Source: Anaerobutyricum stercoris (GTDB taxonomy: Bacteria; Bacillota; Clostridia; Lachnospirales; Lachnospiraceae). Taken from it: DNA of 57,555 nt. Shown one piece after another: positions 42,291-51,111 of this stretch (position 1 is its first letter; each line of letters begins with the position of its first letter). The DNA is taken from the NCBI GenBank assembly GCA_019116455.1, contig DXBR01000063.1, positions 1 through 57,555 of the forward strand, written 5' to 3'. The notes below the pieces were generated by a model. It did no database searches and was not told where the DNA came from. It saw only the letters and a list, made by a program, of their open reading frames with translations. The position numbers and the translations under genes were made by a program.

Positions 42291-44279
42291 CTACCTGCCC
42301 TGCATCTTTTCCTCTCCGGAGCCGTCATACAGCTTCACTGAAACGGCCGAGTCCTTCGTAATCTGTTTTCTCGCCTCATTGGCTGCGTCAATGGCAAAAG
42401 ATGCGCTGGGGCATCCCGGCTCGATTACATACACACCGGTCCGGAGATGAATCTTTGCTCCCGGAAACTTTCCGGACTGCGTTTTTTCGAACTCTTTATT
42501 GAGCTGGTCTATTTCTCCCAGAAAGTCACTCTGTTTTTTATACGGGATAAGAAGCAGAAACTGATCGGAAACCACCCGGGTAAAAAAGACTTCTTCCTCA
42601 TTTTCCAGCTTCTCAATGAAAAAGTTGCTGTACTCTTTTAACAGCTGATCTCCCACACAATATCCAAACTTTTTGTTGAACGATTTAAAACCTATGAAAT
42701 CGCTGTAGAGCATAAGATGGGAATTCGCATAATCTCCCAGAATAAAATGCTCCGCCTCAATGCGGAATCGCGAAAAAGTCATCAGCCCCGTCAGGCTGTC
42801 ATAATCTGTCCAGTACGTTTCCCTGTATTCATCCCGGTTTCCTTCCTGCTTTCTTGCCAGATGCGCAGAAATAATCTTAGTCACCTCTCCAAGCTCTTTC
42901 CGGTTCTGCTTAGACCAATAACGTTTTTCCCTGCATACCACATAGGATATGGCGCCGGTATATTTTCCTTCCAGATACATGGCTGCGTAAAGCACCGTCT
43001 TTGCCTCACCCTGCATCAGTAAAGCGGCTCCGCCCGGCGAATACATACCCATATTGTCACACTGCAGAACTGTGGTCTGATACTCATCGTAGCTCTGAAA
43101 TAGTGTGATAAAATCTTCTTTGGTAAAATTCCCCGGCTCATCCAGCACTTCCGGAGCATATTCCGACACCCATTGATACTGTCTCCCTGCACTTTTTTCT
43201 TTGATGTCCGTACGGATGACTGTGATCCGGTCAAGCTGAAAACGGTAGCCGATTACTTCCATGAGCAGCTTCATGGCCGCAGTAAAACTGCTGGTCTTTT
43301 CAAATATTTCAAATGCGGTGGAGATGACGTCGTTATGCATGTAGCGGATGTCGATATTGCCCTTCGGGGAAGTATCCTTCTCCATAATTTCGAATCTCTG
43401 CAGGTTATCGCAGAACACATAGCAATTCCGTCCGTTTTCTTTGGCGCGGTACAGCGCCCAGTCCGCATTTTCAAAGAGCTGGTCGTAAGTATAACCCGAT
43501 ACATTTTCCCTCAGGAAACAGACGCCCACGCTGCAGGTCATGGCGTAATCCTTTCCTTCAAAATGAATCTCCCGCACTGCTTTCACGAGCTGCATGGCTT
43601 TTTTTACCAGCGTCGCATGGCTGATATCTTTCAGGAAAACGACAAATTCGTCTCCTCCCGGACGCATAATCACATCTTTCGCATCAAACATCCTTGTCAG
43701 AAGCCGCGCCAGCTCCACCAGCACCTGATCTCCGAAAAGATGCCCGTACCTGTCATTGGCCTGCTTAAAATAATCCACATCAATGACCATCATCCCACAG
43801 GTGGCATAAGGGTCTTTATTTTTAAGATATTCATTGATCAGCTCTTTGCCGAAAAAATGATTGTACAGAGAAGTCAGTGAATCTTTCATCGCCCGCTCTT
43901 CCAGCAGTGCTTCTCTGTCCTTCGCCGTGGTAATATCTTTCACAAGAACAGAAAGCCTCACCGACGCATCTACTCCCCCAACCGGAATAGCCTGAAAAAG
44001 AAGTCTGATGGTTTTTTGATCATGTAAAAGGCGTACCTCCGTCTCTCCTCTTATCTTCCCCTGATAAAAATCTTTCATTTTCCACCGGTCTTCCGGATGA
44101 ATAAAAGAATCATGCTGTAAATATTCCAAATAATCAGAAATCTCTTTTTTCACCGTAAGGGTGTCATCATAAAATATAAGCCGGTCTTCTTTGACAAGAT
44201 ATTCACAGAACACCATCCCGCAGTTTTTTAAAATGGCACTTAATATTTCTTTCTTCTGTTCACATTCATTCCTTTGCAT
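42291..44279 (-). CDS. PAS-GGDEF-GAF-degenerate GGDEF signalling protein
   Basis: Likely diguanylate cyclase making c-di-GMP; cytosolic, with no membrane segment. Order: PAS-like domain (about 12-118), GGDEF domain (about 120-290) with DVDYFKQANDRYGH and intact RPGGDEFVVF (GGDEF at 208-212), a GAF-like region (about 315-465), and a second GGDEF-like domain (about 485-640) in which the signature is VVSDQF and so is catalytically dead. The RxxD inhibitory site before the first GGDEF reads DAKD, so product inhibition is probably lost. No EAL domain follows the degenerate GGDEF, although in many proteins one would. ATG 44279 is preferred; a GTG at 44288 is possible. Confidence 0.85.
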   Translation of the reverse strand: MQRNECEQKKEILSAILKNCGMVFCEYLVKEDRLIFYDDTLTVKKEISDYLEYLQHDSFIHPEDRWKMKDFYQGKIRGETEVRLLHDQKTIRLLFQAIPVGGVDASVRLSVLVKDITTAKDREALLEERAMKDSLTSLYNHFFGKELINEYLKNKDPYATCGMMVIDVDYFKQANDRYGHLFGDQVLVELARLLTRMFDAKDVIMRPGGDEFVVFLKDISHATLVKKAMQLVKAVREIHFEGKDYAMTCSVGVCFLRENVSGYTYDQLFENADWALYRAKENGRNCYVFCDNLQRFEIMEKDTSPKGNIDIRYMHNDVISTAFEIFEKTSSFTAAMKLLMEVIGYRFQLDRITVIRTDIKEKSAGRQYQWVSEYAPEVLDEPGNFTKEDFITLFQSYDEYQTTVLQCDNMGMYSPGGAALLMQGEAKTVLYAAMYLEGKYTGAISYVVCREKRYWSKQNRKELGEVTKIISAHLARKQEGNRDEYRETYWTDYDSLTGLMTFSRFRIEAEHFILGDYANSHLMLYSDFIGFKSFNKKFGYCVGDQLLKEYSNFFIEKLENEEEVFFTRVVSDQFLLLIPYKKQSDFLGEIDQLNKEFEKTQSGKFPGAKIHLRTGVYVIEPGCPSASFAIDAANEARKQITKDSAVSVKLYDGSGEEKMQGR

Positions 44280-44415
44280 ATATCTCACTTCCGATACCTG
44301 ACACCGACATGTTTTTTGTCTTTTACAGTAATAAATTATATTAAAACGTTTCTATTCTATCATATATAATTACGGTTTTCCATGAAAAAATATGCATAAA
44401 AACGAGCATAAAATG

Positions 44416-44452
44416 AGCCATATTTCTGAAAATCACTGACAGAAATATGGCT
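44416..44452. terminator. Terminator of the ech operon
   Basis: AGCCATATTTCTG and CAGAAATATGGCT form a perfect 13-bp stem with an 11-nt loop. On the minus strand it is followed by CATTTTAT, a weak T tract; on the plus strand a better T run follows 5 nt later. It lies just after echF. Confidence 0.75.
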
Positions 44453-44471
44453 GTAACTTTTTTTCGGCACT

Positions 44472-44855
44472 TTAACCAGTCTTTTTTGTCTTTCCCGCCG
44501 GCTCTTCCTGCGGCTTTACAAAGGTCTCGCTCTTTTTTACACCGTCCGGCTCTGTATAGCCTTTCTCCATGAACAGACATTTCTTCGGGCAGGCGGTCAC
44601 GCAGCTTCCGCACTGCACGCAGTCGAACCGGTCGATAGTCCAGGTCCCGGCCTTCCGGTCCACCAAGATGGCTCCGGAAGGACAGGAGCGCATGCAAAGA
44701 CCGCAGGAAATGCAGTCTCCTATCTCAATACGCACATGCCCCCGCATCCGCTCCGGGTAATCTGCCGGCTCAAAAGGATACTGCGTCGTTGCCGGTCTCC
44801 GGAACAGATTTTTAAGCATTCTTCCCGCCAGGGTAAACGCTCTTATTTTATCCAT
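44472..44855 (-). CDS. echF: Ech-type hydrogenase ferredoxin-like subunit
   Basis: Electron-transfer subunit that takes electrons from ferredoxin. Two complete [4Fe-4S] motifs: CISCGLCMRSCP and CVQCGSCVTACP, followed by a Lys/Pro/Glu-rich tail (about 100-127). Length 127. Last gene of the echABCDEF order, 31 nt after the large subunit, with its own AAGGAG site. Confidence 0.9.
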   Translation of the reverse strand: MDKIRAFTLAGRMLKNLFRRPATTQYPFEPADYPERMRGHVRIEIGDCISCGLCMRSCPSGAILVDRKAGTWTIDRFDCVQCGSCVTACPKKCLFMEKGYTEPDGVKKSETFVKPQEEPAGKTKKTG

Positions 44856-44886
44856 ATGATTTCTCCTTTCCCGTAAACAGGCTTCT

Positions 44887-45966
44887 CTACCGCTCTGTGC
44901 AGCTGATACACGGATCGATGGTCAGAATCAGCACCGGAACATCTGCCAGCTGGCAGCCTTTAAGCGTCTCTACCAGCGGAGGAATATTGCTGGTCGTCGG
45001 GGTTCGCAGCCGGAAACGATCCAGAAATTTTGTGCCGTTTCCTTTGACATAATAAATTGCTTCTCCGCGTGGCTGCTCAATCCGCAGAAAATATTCTCCT
45101 GACGGATTTCCCTTCACCGGCACATGGATATCTCCTTCCGGTATCTTTCCTATGGCCTCGCGAATCAGATCAAAAGACTGAAACAGCTCTTTAATCCGCA
45201 CCACACATCGGCCGTAACTGTCTCCATCCGTGCATGTAACCGGCTCCATTGACAGATTCTTATATGCGCCGTATCCCAGCATTCTCACATCATATTCCAC
45301 GCCGCTGGCCCTGAGCATCGGCCCCACCGCACCAAGAAGAATCGCATCATCTTTTTTAAGAATCCCGGTTCCTTTCAGACGGCTCTGCACAGTATAATCT
45401 TTCAAAAAAGTATCAACCAGCGGTTTGATATCTCTTTCAATGTCTTTTATTGTCTCCAGCAGATGTTTTAACATACTGCTGTCCATATCTTTCTGAACAC
45501 CGCCCACCTGATTCACCGAGTGGATGATTCTCCCTCCTGTTGTCTCATCAAACATATCAAGGATCTTTTCCCGCACTCTCCAGCTCTCCATGAAAAGGCT
45601 CTCAAATCCAAGGGCGTCGGCCAGAAGTCCCAGCCAAAGAAGATGACTGTGTATCCGGCTCATCTCTACCCAGATTACCCGCAGATACTGCGCCCGCTCG
45701 GGCACATCAATTCCCATGACATTTTCTACTGCCATACAGTAGCCCAGCCCATGTCCGCAGCTGCAGATACCGCAGATTCTCTCTGCAATATACACATACT
45801 GTTTAAAATCTTTCTTTTTTACCAGCGTTTCCAGTCCCCGGTGAACGTATCCGATGCTTGGAACTGCGCCCACCACAGTCTCATCCTCCAGCACCAGATC
45901 CAGATGAATCGGCTCCGGCAGTACAGGATGCTGGGGACCAAAAGGTACTATGCTTCTCTTTGCCAT
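44887..45966 (-). CDS. echE: Ech-type [NiFe] hydrogenase large subunit
   Basis: Catalytic subunit of a group 4 energy-converting hydrogenase. The nickel-iron site ligands are in RICGICSCGHG near residue 63-73 and DPCISCTER at the C-terminus. The protein ends exactly at this motif, so it has no C-terminal extension to be cleaved and needs no maturation endopeptidase, as in known Ech enzymes. Length 359. It begins 6 nt after echD ends, with GGAG upstream. Confidence 0.95.
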   Translation of the reverse strand: MAKRSIVPFGPQHPVLPEPIHLDLVLEDETVVGAVPSIGYVHRGLETLVKKKDFKQYVYIAERICGICSCGHGLGYCMAVENVMGIDVPERAQYLRVIWVEMSRIHSHLLWLGLLADALGFESLFMESWRVREKILDMFDETTGGRIIHSVNQVGGVQKDMDSSMLKHLLETIKDIERDIKPLVDTFLKDYTVQSRLKGTGILKKDDAILLGAVGPMLRASGVEYDVRMLGYGAYKNLSMEPVTCTDGDSYGRCVVRIKELFQSFDLIREAIGKIPEGDIHVPVKGNPSGEYFLRIEQPRGEAIYYVKGNGTKFLDRFRLRTPTTSNIPPLVETLKGCQLADVPVLILTIDPCISCTER

Positions 45967-45972
45967 CTTTCC

Positions 45973-46320
45973 CTACTCCTTTTCCTTAAACGGCGTCTCT
46001 TCCTCGATCCGGTACAGTTTATCTTTGTAATCCGGCTTGATATGAGTGATATTTACTCCAAAAAGTTCTTTTGCCTCGTTCTCCTGAAGAAATGCACAGG
46101 GATAAATCTGTGTGATGCTGGCCACTTCTTCATCTCCATAAGCTACAAAACGATATGTCCGCATGTCATACCCTCTGCAAAAAGAATAGCTCATCTCGCA
46201 GCCGCCTTCTACTGAGGTCGCGCATATCTGAACCAGCCGCCATTTTTCCGTCCTCATCTTCACAATGGCAGGGAAGAACTGCCTTGCATTAATTTCTCTG
46301 ATATCATTTTTTTCTTCCAT
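45973..46320 (-). CDS. echD: Ech-type hydrogenase subunit D (NuoC-like)
   Basis: Small NuoC/30-kDa-like peripheral subunit joining the catalytic module to the membrane arm. The conserved region reads LQENEAKELFGVNITHI, followed by a short acidic tail. I choose ATG 46320, with GAGGTGA and 5-nt spacing; a GTG at 46329 overlapping the echC stop is possible. 115 residues, a short version typical of Ech. Confidence 0.88.
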   Translation of the reverse strand: MEEKNDIREINARQFFPAIVKMRTEKWRLVQICATSVEGGCEMSYSFCRGYDMRTYRFVAYGDEEVASITQIYPCAFLQENEAKELFGVNITHIKPDYKDKLYRIEEETPFKEKE

Positions 46321-46325
46321 CCCTG

Positions 46326-46772
46326 TCACCTCTCCTTCTCTTCCGGCGTTTTCATGGCCGCCTGCTTTTCATCGAGTACCGCAAGAGCTTTTACCACACC
46401 GTCTATGATCGCTTCCGGACGGGCGGCGCACCCCGGTACATACACATCCACCGGAATGACTGTGTCAATCCCGCCCCGTATATTGTAGCATTCTTTAAAT
46501 ACGCCGCCGGTACAGGCGCAGATTCCCACCGCCACCACAACTTTTGGCTCCGGCATCTGGCTGTAAAGCTGTTTGACCACTCTCTCTGTCTGGCTGTTGA
46601 CTCCGCCTGTGATCAGCAGGATATCCGCCTGAAAAGGATCTCCTGTATTAATAATACCGAACCTCTCGATATCATACTTGGGCGTCAGACAATCCAGCAC
46701 CTCTATGTCGCATCCGTTGCAGCTGCTGGCGTCATAATGAAGCAGCCACGGTGATTTTGATACTTTACCCAT
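46326..46772 (-). CDS. echC: Ech-type hydrogenase small subunit
   Basis: NuoB-like small subunit carrying the proximal [4Fe-4S] cluster. Cys ligands are visible in SSCNGCDIEVL, VGICACTGG and YVPGCAARPEAI. Length 148, the compact single-cluster form found in group 4 hydrogenases. Start follows GGAGGG; 16 nt after echB. Confidence 0.95.
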   Translation of the reverse strand: MGKVSKSPWLLHYDASSCNGCDIEVLDCLTPKYDIERFGIINTGDPFQADILLITGGVNSQTERVVKQLYSQMPEPKVVVAVGICACTGGVFKECYNIRGGIDTVIPVDVYVPGCAARPEAIIDGVVKALAVLDEKQAAMKTPEEKER

Positions 46773-46788
46773 GTTCTTTCCCTCCTGC

Positions 46789-47652
46789 TCATTTATCCAG
46801 CATCAGAATCAATATATTTACGCCTCCCGCCACCAGAGTAACTACCCAGCAGCTGTAAAGAAGCGTCTTCCATTTTACACGGGCGCTGACATTGTCCCAC
46901 AGCGTCTCCAGGAAGAAGATCACCGCGCAGAGCAAAAGCGCCACGATCCAGCTCCACCATGTACTGTTCACAAAAAACAGGAAGAAGATACCGAGGAGCA
47001 GAACCATCTCATAATATTCCGCAATATTCATAATGGCAAGAGTCGTGCCGGACATCTCCGTGGTCAGGCCCTTTACCATCTCCTGATGGGCGTGATGGCT
47101 GGTGGAAAGGTCAAAAGGCGACTTCCGGAACTTGATGGCTGTGGTAAACATAAAGCCTGCCAGAAGTCCCGGCATCCACAGTACCGCGCTTATATCCTCC
47201 CGAATAATGTCCGATACCAGAAAAGATCCCGTGGTAAGATAAAATCCTACCGCTACCAAAAGAGTCAGCGGCTCATAAGCCATCATCTGCAGCATCTCCC
47301 TGCTGGAACCCATATTAGAATACGGCGACGAATCACTGGATGCCGCCATAATAAGAAACATATCCGCAGTACTCAGAATGAAGAGCACCATAAGAAGATC
47401 CGCTCCAGCAAAAAGCATGCTTCCGGCGATCATCAGAATCACCAGATAGCTCATGTTGAGGAACAGCTGCACATTATTAACGCCGATCCTTTCTTTGGAA
47501 AACAGTTTACCCAGATCATAAAACGGCTGCAGAAGCTTCGGTCCCTTTCTCCGCTGCATTCTGGCGCTGATGATACGGTCAACGCCGTCCAGAAGTGCGC
47601 CGACAAAAGGGGCAAAAATCAGATACGCCAGCACAAAAATCACTTTCACCAT
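46789..47652 (-). CDS. echB: Ech-type hydrogenase membrane subunit B (NuoH-like)
   Basis: About eight membrane segments; anchors the hydrogenase to the ion-translocating arm. NuoH-like features include the cytoplasmic loop GVDRIISARMQRRKGPKLLQ with following acidic residues and SPFDLSTSHHAHQEMVKG. Length 287. Start overlaps the echA stop by 7 nt, with GGAGG upstream. Confidence 0.93.
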   Translation of the reverse strand: MVKVIFVLAYLIFAPFVGALLDGVDRIISARMQRRKGPKLLQPFYDLGKLFSKERIGVNNVQLFLNMSYLVILMIAGSMLFAGADLLMVLFILSTADMFLIMAASSDSSPYSNMGSSREMLQMMAYEPLTLLVAVGFYLTTGSFLVSDIIREDISAVLWMPGLLAGFMFTTAIKFRKSPFDLSTSHHAHQEMVKGLTTEMSGTTLAIMNIAEYYEMVLLLGIFFLFFVNSTWWSWIVALLLCAVIFFLETLWDNVSARVKWKTLLYSCWVVTLVAGGVNILILMLDK

Positions 47653-49535
47653 GACACACCTCCAATGACAAGACAGATTCCGATGACCAGCACCGCCGCT
47701 GCGATGATGATTGAAGGAATCCGCAGATGCCTCCGTCCGAACTCAAATCTCAGATACCAATTGCTCAGATATAAATGTTCTTTTTCCCCGTAACTGTTAG
47801 TAAAGAACCGGTTGTCTCCCTCGTTGATACCGTTCATATAAATCGGAACCAGCTCCGTGTGGGAGCGGCGGCTGATAAAGAACATGGCGACCGGGACCAC
47901 AAAGATGGAAACCAGCATGATCGCCATTGTAGCCAGCACACTCATGGAAAGTACATCTTTGGAATTGCCGAAAAGCTGGCGTACGATTGGGTTGACAAGC
48001 CATCTTGCCACCAGAGGCAGAAGCAGACACATGAGCAGCATGACGCAGGCGTGAAACAGCATGGACAGATACTCGTCTTTTCTTGTCACATCCTTAACTG
48101 TATCCCTCGGGATATGCCGGCAGAGCAGTTTGGACAACCATTTTGTCCAATAAAACATCGTCGTCGCGCTGCCATACGCGATACACAGAACCAGCACTAC
48201 ATTTCCTGAATCCACAAACGCCTTGAGCGCCACCCATTTGGAAATCAGCATCCCGAACGGCGCCAGATACATGCCTGCAATGCCAATGCCCATGATATAG
48301 GCCAGACGAGGCACACGGATGATGAGGCCATGCATATCCTCAATGTCTCTGGATCCCAGTGTATTTTCCGTGGCGCCCACAGACTGGAACAGCATGGATT
48401 TGCTGACCGCATGGAACATCATAAGGAAAATGGCAGCCCATACAGTCTCCTCCACTCCAATACCTGAACAGGCCACAATCAGTCCCAGATTAGAAATGGT
48501 GGAAAAAGCCAGCACTTTTTTTGCATCATTCTGCGCAATGGCCATCATACTTGCCATAATAAACGTAAGACCCCCGATACTCGATACGATGAGACCTACC
48601 AGATTACCGGAAAGCGCCGGAGAAATCCGGATCAGCAGATAAACGCCGGCTTTTACCATTGTCGCACTGTGCAGAAGAGCGCTGGACGGCGTCGGCGCCA
48701 CCATGGCTCCCAGCAGCCAGGTGGAAAACGGCAGCTGTGCCGATTTGGTCAGTCCAGCCAGCGACAAACACATCAGAGGAAGAAGCGCTCCCGTACTCAC
48801 CACTTCCGTAAGCTGCAGCGATTCCTGTCCCAGTGCCATCAGGACTATGGCTATGGCAAAGCCTAAACCCCCCAGCAGATTCATCCACAGAGCACAAAAA
48901 CTGTTTCCTACCGCTTCTTCCGTGCGGGTATAGCCAATCATTAAAAAAGAAATAACACTGGTAATCTCCCAGAAAAAATAAATCCAGATAAGATTTTGTG
49001 AAAGCACCAGCCCGAACATAGCGGCAAGGAACAGAAACAGCATGGAAAAGAAAAATGGCTGTCTGTCTTTTACATCTTTATGATGCTGGTGATACCCCTT
49101 CATATAGCCAACTGTATAGATGCAGATAAAACCTCCGATAAACGCAATGATAATACACATCAATATCGTTAGCCAGTCCACCATCATATGCGGTCCCTCC
49201 GTCACCTCCGCGGTAAATTCCACGTACAGCACCAGCACCGTCTGCAGTATGGACAGAATCATGGGGAGCACCCTTTTGTACCGGACACTCAGCCAGACGA
49301 TCAGACACATAAGAAAGATATCTCCCGCCGTCATCAAATGGTCGATGGTCTCTGTCCGTGGATAGAACATCCATGTCTTCGCTCCGCCGCCAATCCAGTC
49401 CGCAATAAACACAACCGTCATGGCCATGATCGCTCCGGCACCCGCATAGACAATATAACCCCGTATTTTTTCATTTCGGACTATCTGAAAAACCACTGCC
49501 AGCACTGCCGGAATTCCAATCAGGAATGGTATCAT
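47646..49535 (-). CDS. echA: Ech-type hydrogenase membrane subunit A (NuoL/antiporter-like)
   Basis: Large ion-translocating subunit related to NuoL and Mrp antiporters; 629 residues and some 14-16 membrane helices. The proton-antiporter core is seen around IYFFWEITSVISFLMIGYTR, KSAQLPFSTWLLGAMVAPTP and SSALLHSATMVKAGVYLLIR, with the conserved Lys and Glu on broken helices. First gene of the operon; start follows AAGGAGG. The promoter lies in the 192-nt divergent region shared with hypA. Confidence 0.93.
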   Translation of the reverse strand: MIPFLIGIPAVLAVVFQIVRNEKIRGYIVYAGAGAIMAMTVVFIADWIGGGAKTWMFYPRTETIDHLMTAGDIFLMCLIVWLSVRYKRVLPMILSILQTVLVLYVEFTAEVTEGPHMMVDWLTILMCIIIAFIGGFICIYTVGYMKGYHQHHKDVKDRQPFFFSMLFLFLAAMFGLVLSQNLIWIYFFWEITSVISFLMIGYTRTEEAVGNSFCALWMNLLGGLGFAIAIVLMALGQESLQLTEVVSTGALLPLMCLSLAGLTKSAQLPFSTWLLGAMVAPTPSSALLHSATMVKAGVYLLIRISPALSGNLVGLIVSSIGGLTFIMASMMAIAQNDAKKVLAFSTISNLGLIVACSGIGVEETVWAAIFLMMFHAVSKSMLFQSVGATENTLGSRDIEDMHGLIIRVPRLAYIMGIGIAGMYLAPFGMLISKWVALKAFVDSGNVVLVLCIAYGSATTMFYWTKWLSKLLCRHIPRDTVKDVTRKDEYLSMLFHACVMLLMCLLLPLVARWLVNPIVRQLFGNSKDVLSMSVLATMAIMLVSIFVVPVAMFFISRRSHTELVPIYMNGINEGDNRFFTNSYGEKEHLYLSNWYLRFEFGRRHLRIPSIIIAAAVLVIGICLVIGGVSW

Positions 49536-49727
49536 CGATGTTGTCCTCCTTTCATTTCCTCTCTTTTCAGGCAGTAGTCAGAAACTGCCCTTTTTCTATA
49601 TATATCACCCTGATTTTAATCCTCATTCACAAATTTTACAAGACTTCTGCCGGATTTTGTGTTTATTTTAACTAATAATGTGATAAAATGTCTCTGAGAT
49701 AAATTACAAGATCACAGGAGAACATCC

Positions 49728-50150
49728 ATGCATGAATTGAGTATAACCGAACATCTTCTCAAAGACTGCATCAGAGAAGCGCAGGCGCAGAACGCATCAA
49801 AAATCCGGAGCATCCGACTGTGCATCGGAGCTCTCCGGGGCATCGTACCTGATTGTATCCAGATTTATATGGACATGCTGTCAGAAGGGACTATCGCTGA
49901 AGGAGTACGCATCGAATCCGAGACCCTTCCTGTCCGGGTGCGCTGCATGGACTGCGGAAAAGAGGGAGAAATCACTCCCCATCATCTGGAGTGCCCCCAT
50001 TGTAAGAGTCTACGCCTTACGCTCCTGTCCGGAAAAGAGTTTTACATAGAGAGTCTGGAGATTGATGTAGCAGAGAACACAAGCAAAACTGCACAGGAGG
50101 CGAATATCCATGGAAATAAAAATACTGCATCAGGTCATGGAGTGGAATGA
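49728..50150 (+). CDS. hypA: Hydrogenase nickel-insertion protein HypA
   Basis: Delivers nickel to the hydrogenase large subunit together with HypB. N-terminal MHELSITEHL holds the nickel-binding Met-His; the zinc site is CMDCGKEG...CPHCKSL. Length 140, with a tail of about 25 residues beyond the usual end. The last 41 nt overlap the hypB start. First gene of the hyp operon, divergent from ech; AGGAG site. Confidence 0.95.
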   Translation: MHELSITEHLLKDCIREAQAQNASKIRSIRLCIGALRGIVPDCIQIYMDMLSEGTIAEGVRIESETLPVRVRCMDCGKEGEITPHHLECPHCKSLRLTLLSGKEFYIESLEIDVAENTSKTAQEANIHGNKNTASGHGVE

Positions 50151-50826
50151 GGATGTCAGCGAAGAAGTAAAAGATACCCTGGCTTCCCGTCACATCTGTA
50201 TGATTAACGTTATGGGAAGCCCCGGCGCCGGGAAAACCAGCCTGATTTCTGCTTTGATCGAACGGCTACGCAACGATTTCCGTATCAGTGTCATTGAGGG
50301 GGACATCGCAGGGCAGGTGGACGCCGAGCGAATTGCCAGCCTCGGCATTCCCGCTGTTCAGCTGAATACGGACGGAGCCTGCCATATCGAGGCCATGAGC
50401 ATCCGGCATATCCTTCCCGAACTTCCTCTGGATGACCTGGATGTTATTTTTGTGGAAAACATCGGCAATCTGGTATGTCCTGCCGAATTCCGCATCGGCG
50501 AATCTCTCCGCATTACTCTCCTGAGTATCCCGGAGGGAGACGACAAAGTAGAAAAATATCCCCTCATGTTCACAGACACTGATTGTCTTGTCCTTAACAA
50601 ATATGATATGCTGCCTTATTTTGATTTTGATGAGGCAAGGATTCGCTCCAACTACGAGACGGTCAACCCAAACGCCCCTCTCTTCTGCGTCAGCAGCAGA
50701 ACCGGGGACGGACTGGGAGCGCTGGCAGCGTTTCTTTCTGAACAGATCCATAAAGCGCAGCATCCCGAAGAGTCCTGCGCAAATCATGGAGCAGCGTCCG
50801 GGAATCAGTTAAAAAATAACCATTGA
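50110..50826 (+). CDS. hypB: Hydrogenase nickel-incorporation GTPase HypB
   Basis: GTPase needed for nickel insertion. G1 GSPGAGKTSL near residue 36, EGDIAGQVDAERI, VENIGNLVCPAEF and NKYD (G4). The N-terminus lacks the His-rich nickel-storage stretch of some homologues, so this is the non-storage form. A hydrophilic tail ends the 238 residues. Start ATG 50110 has AGGAGG upstream within hypA. Confidence 0.95.
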   Translation: MEIKILHQVMEWNEDVSEEVKDTLASRHICMINVMGSPGAGKTSLISALIERLRNDFRISVIEGDIAGQVDAERIASLGIPAVQLNTDGACHIEAMSIRHILPELPLDDLDVIFVENIGNLVCPAEFRIGESLRITLLSIPEGDDKVEKYPLMFTDTDCLVLNKYDMLPYFDFDEARIRSNYETVNPNAPLFCVSSRTGDGLGALAAFLSEQIHKAQHPEESCANHGAASGNQLKNNH

Positions 50827-50892
50827 ACAATGCTGCCGCAATCCTACCGGCTTCAGGCGGTGGGATAAAAAATACGAAGGGAGTACAATAAT

Positions 50893-51111
50893 ATGTGTCT
50901 GGCAATGCCCATGAAAATCAACGAAATAGACGGTCCTCTGGCCCGCTGCGAGGCCGGCGGACTCTCTCAGAATATCCGCATTGATTTCATCACGGACCCA
51001 AAACCCGGGGATTACGTCATGGTCCATGCGGGATTTGCTATCGAAAAAATGTCAGAAAAGGAAGCCCTGGAAAATATCGAGCTTCTTGAGGAAATAAAAA
51101 ATGCTTTATGA
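50893..51111 (+). CDS. hypC: Hydrogenase assembly chaperone HypC
   Basis: Small chaperone of 72 residues that carries the iron-cyanide-carbonyl precursor with HypD. The essential N-terminal Met-Cys is present (MCLAMPMKIN), as is GDYVMVHAGFAIEKM. Start follows AAGGGAG; its end overlaps hypD by 11 nt. Confidence 0.96.
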   Translation: MCLAMPMKINEIDGPLARCEAGGLSQNIRIDFITDPKPGDYVMVHAGFAIEKMSEKEALENIELLEEIKNAL

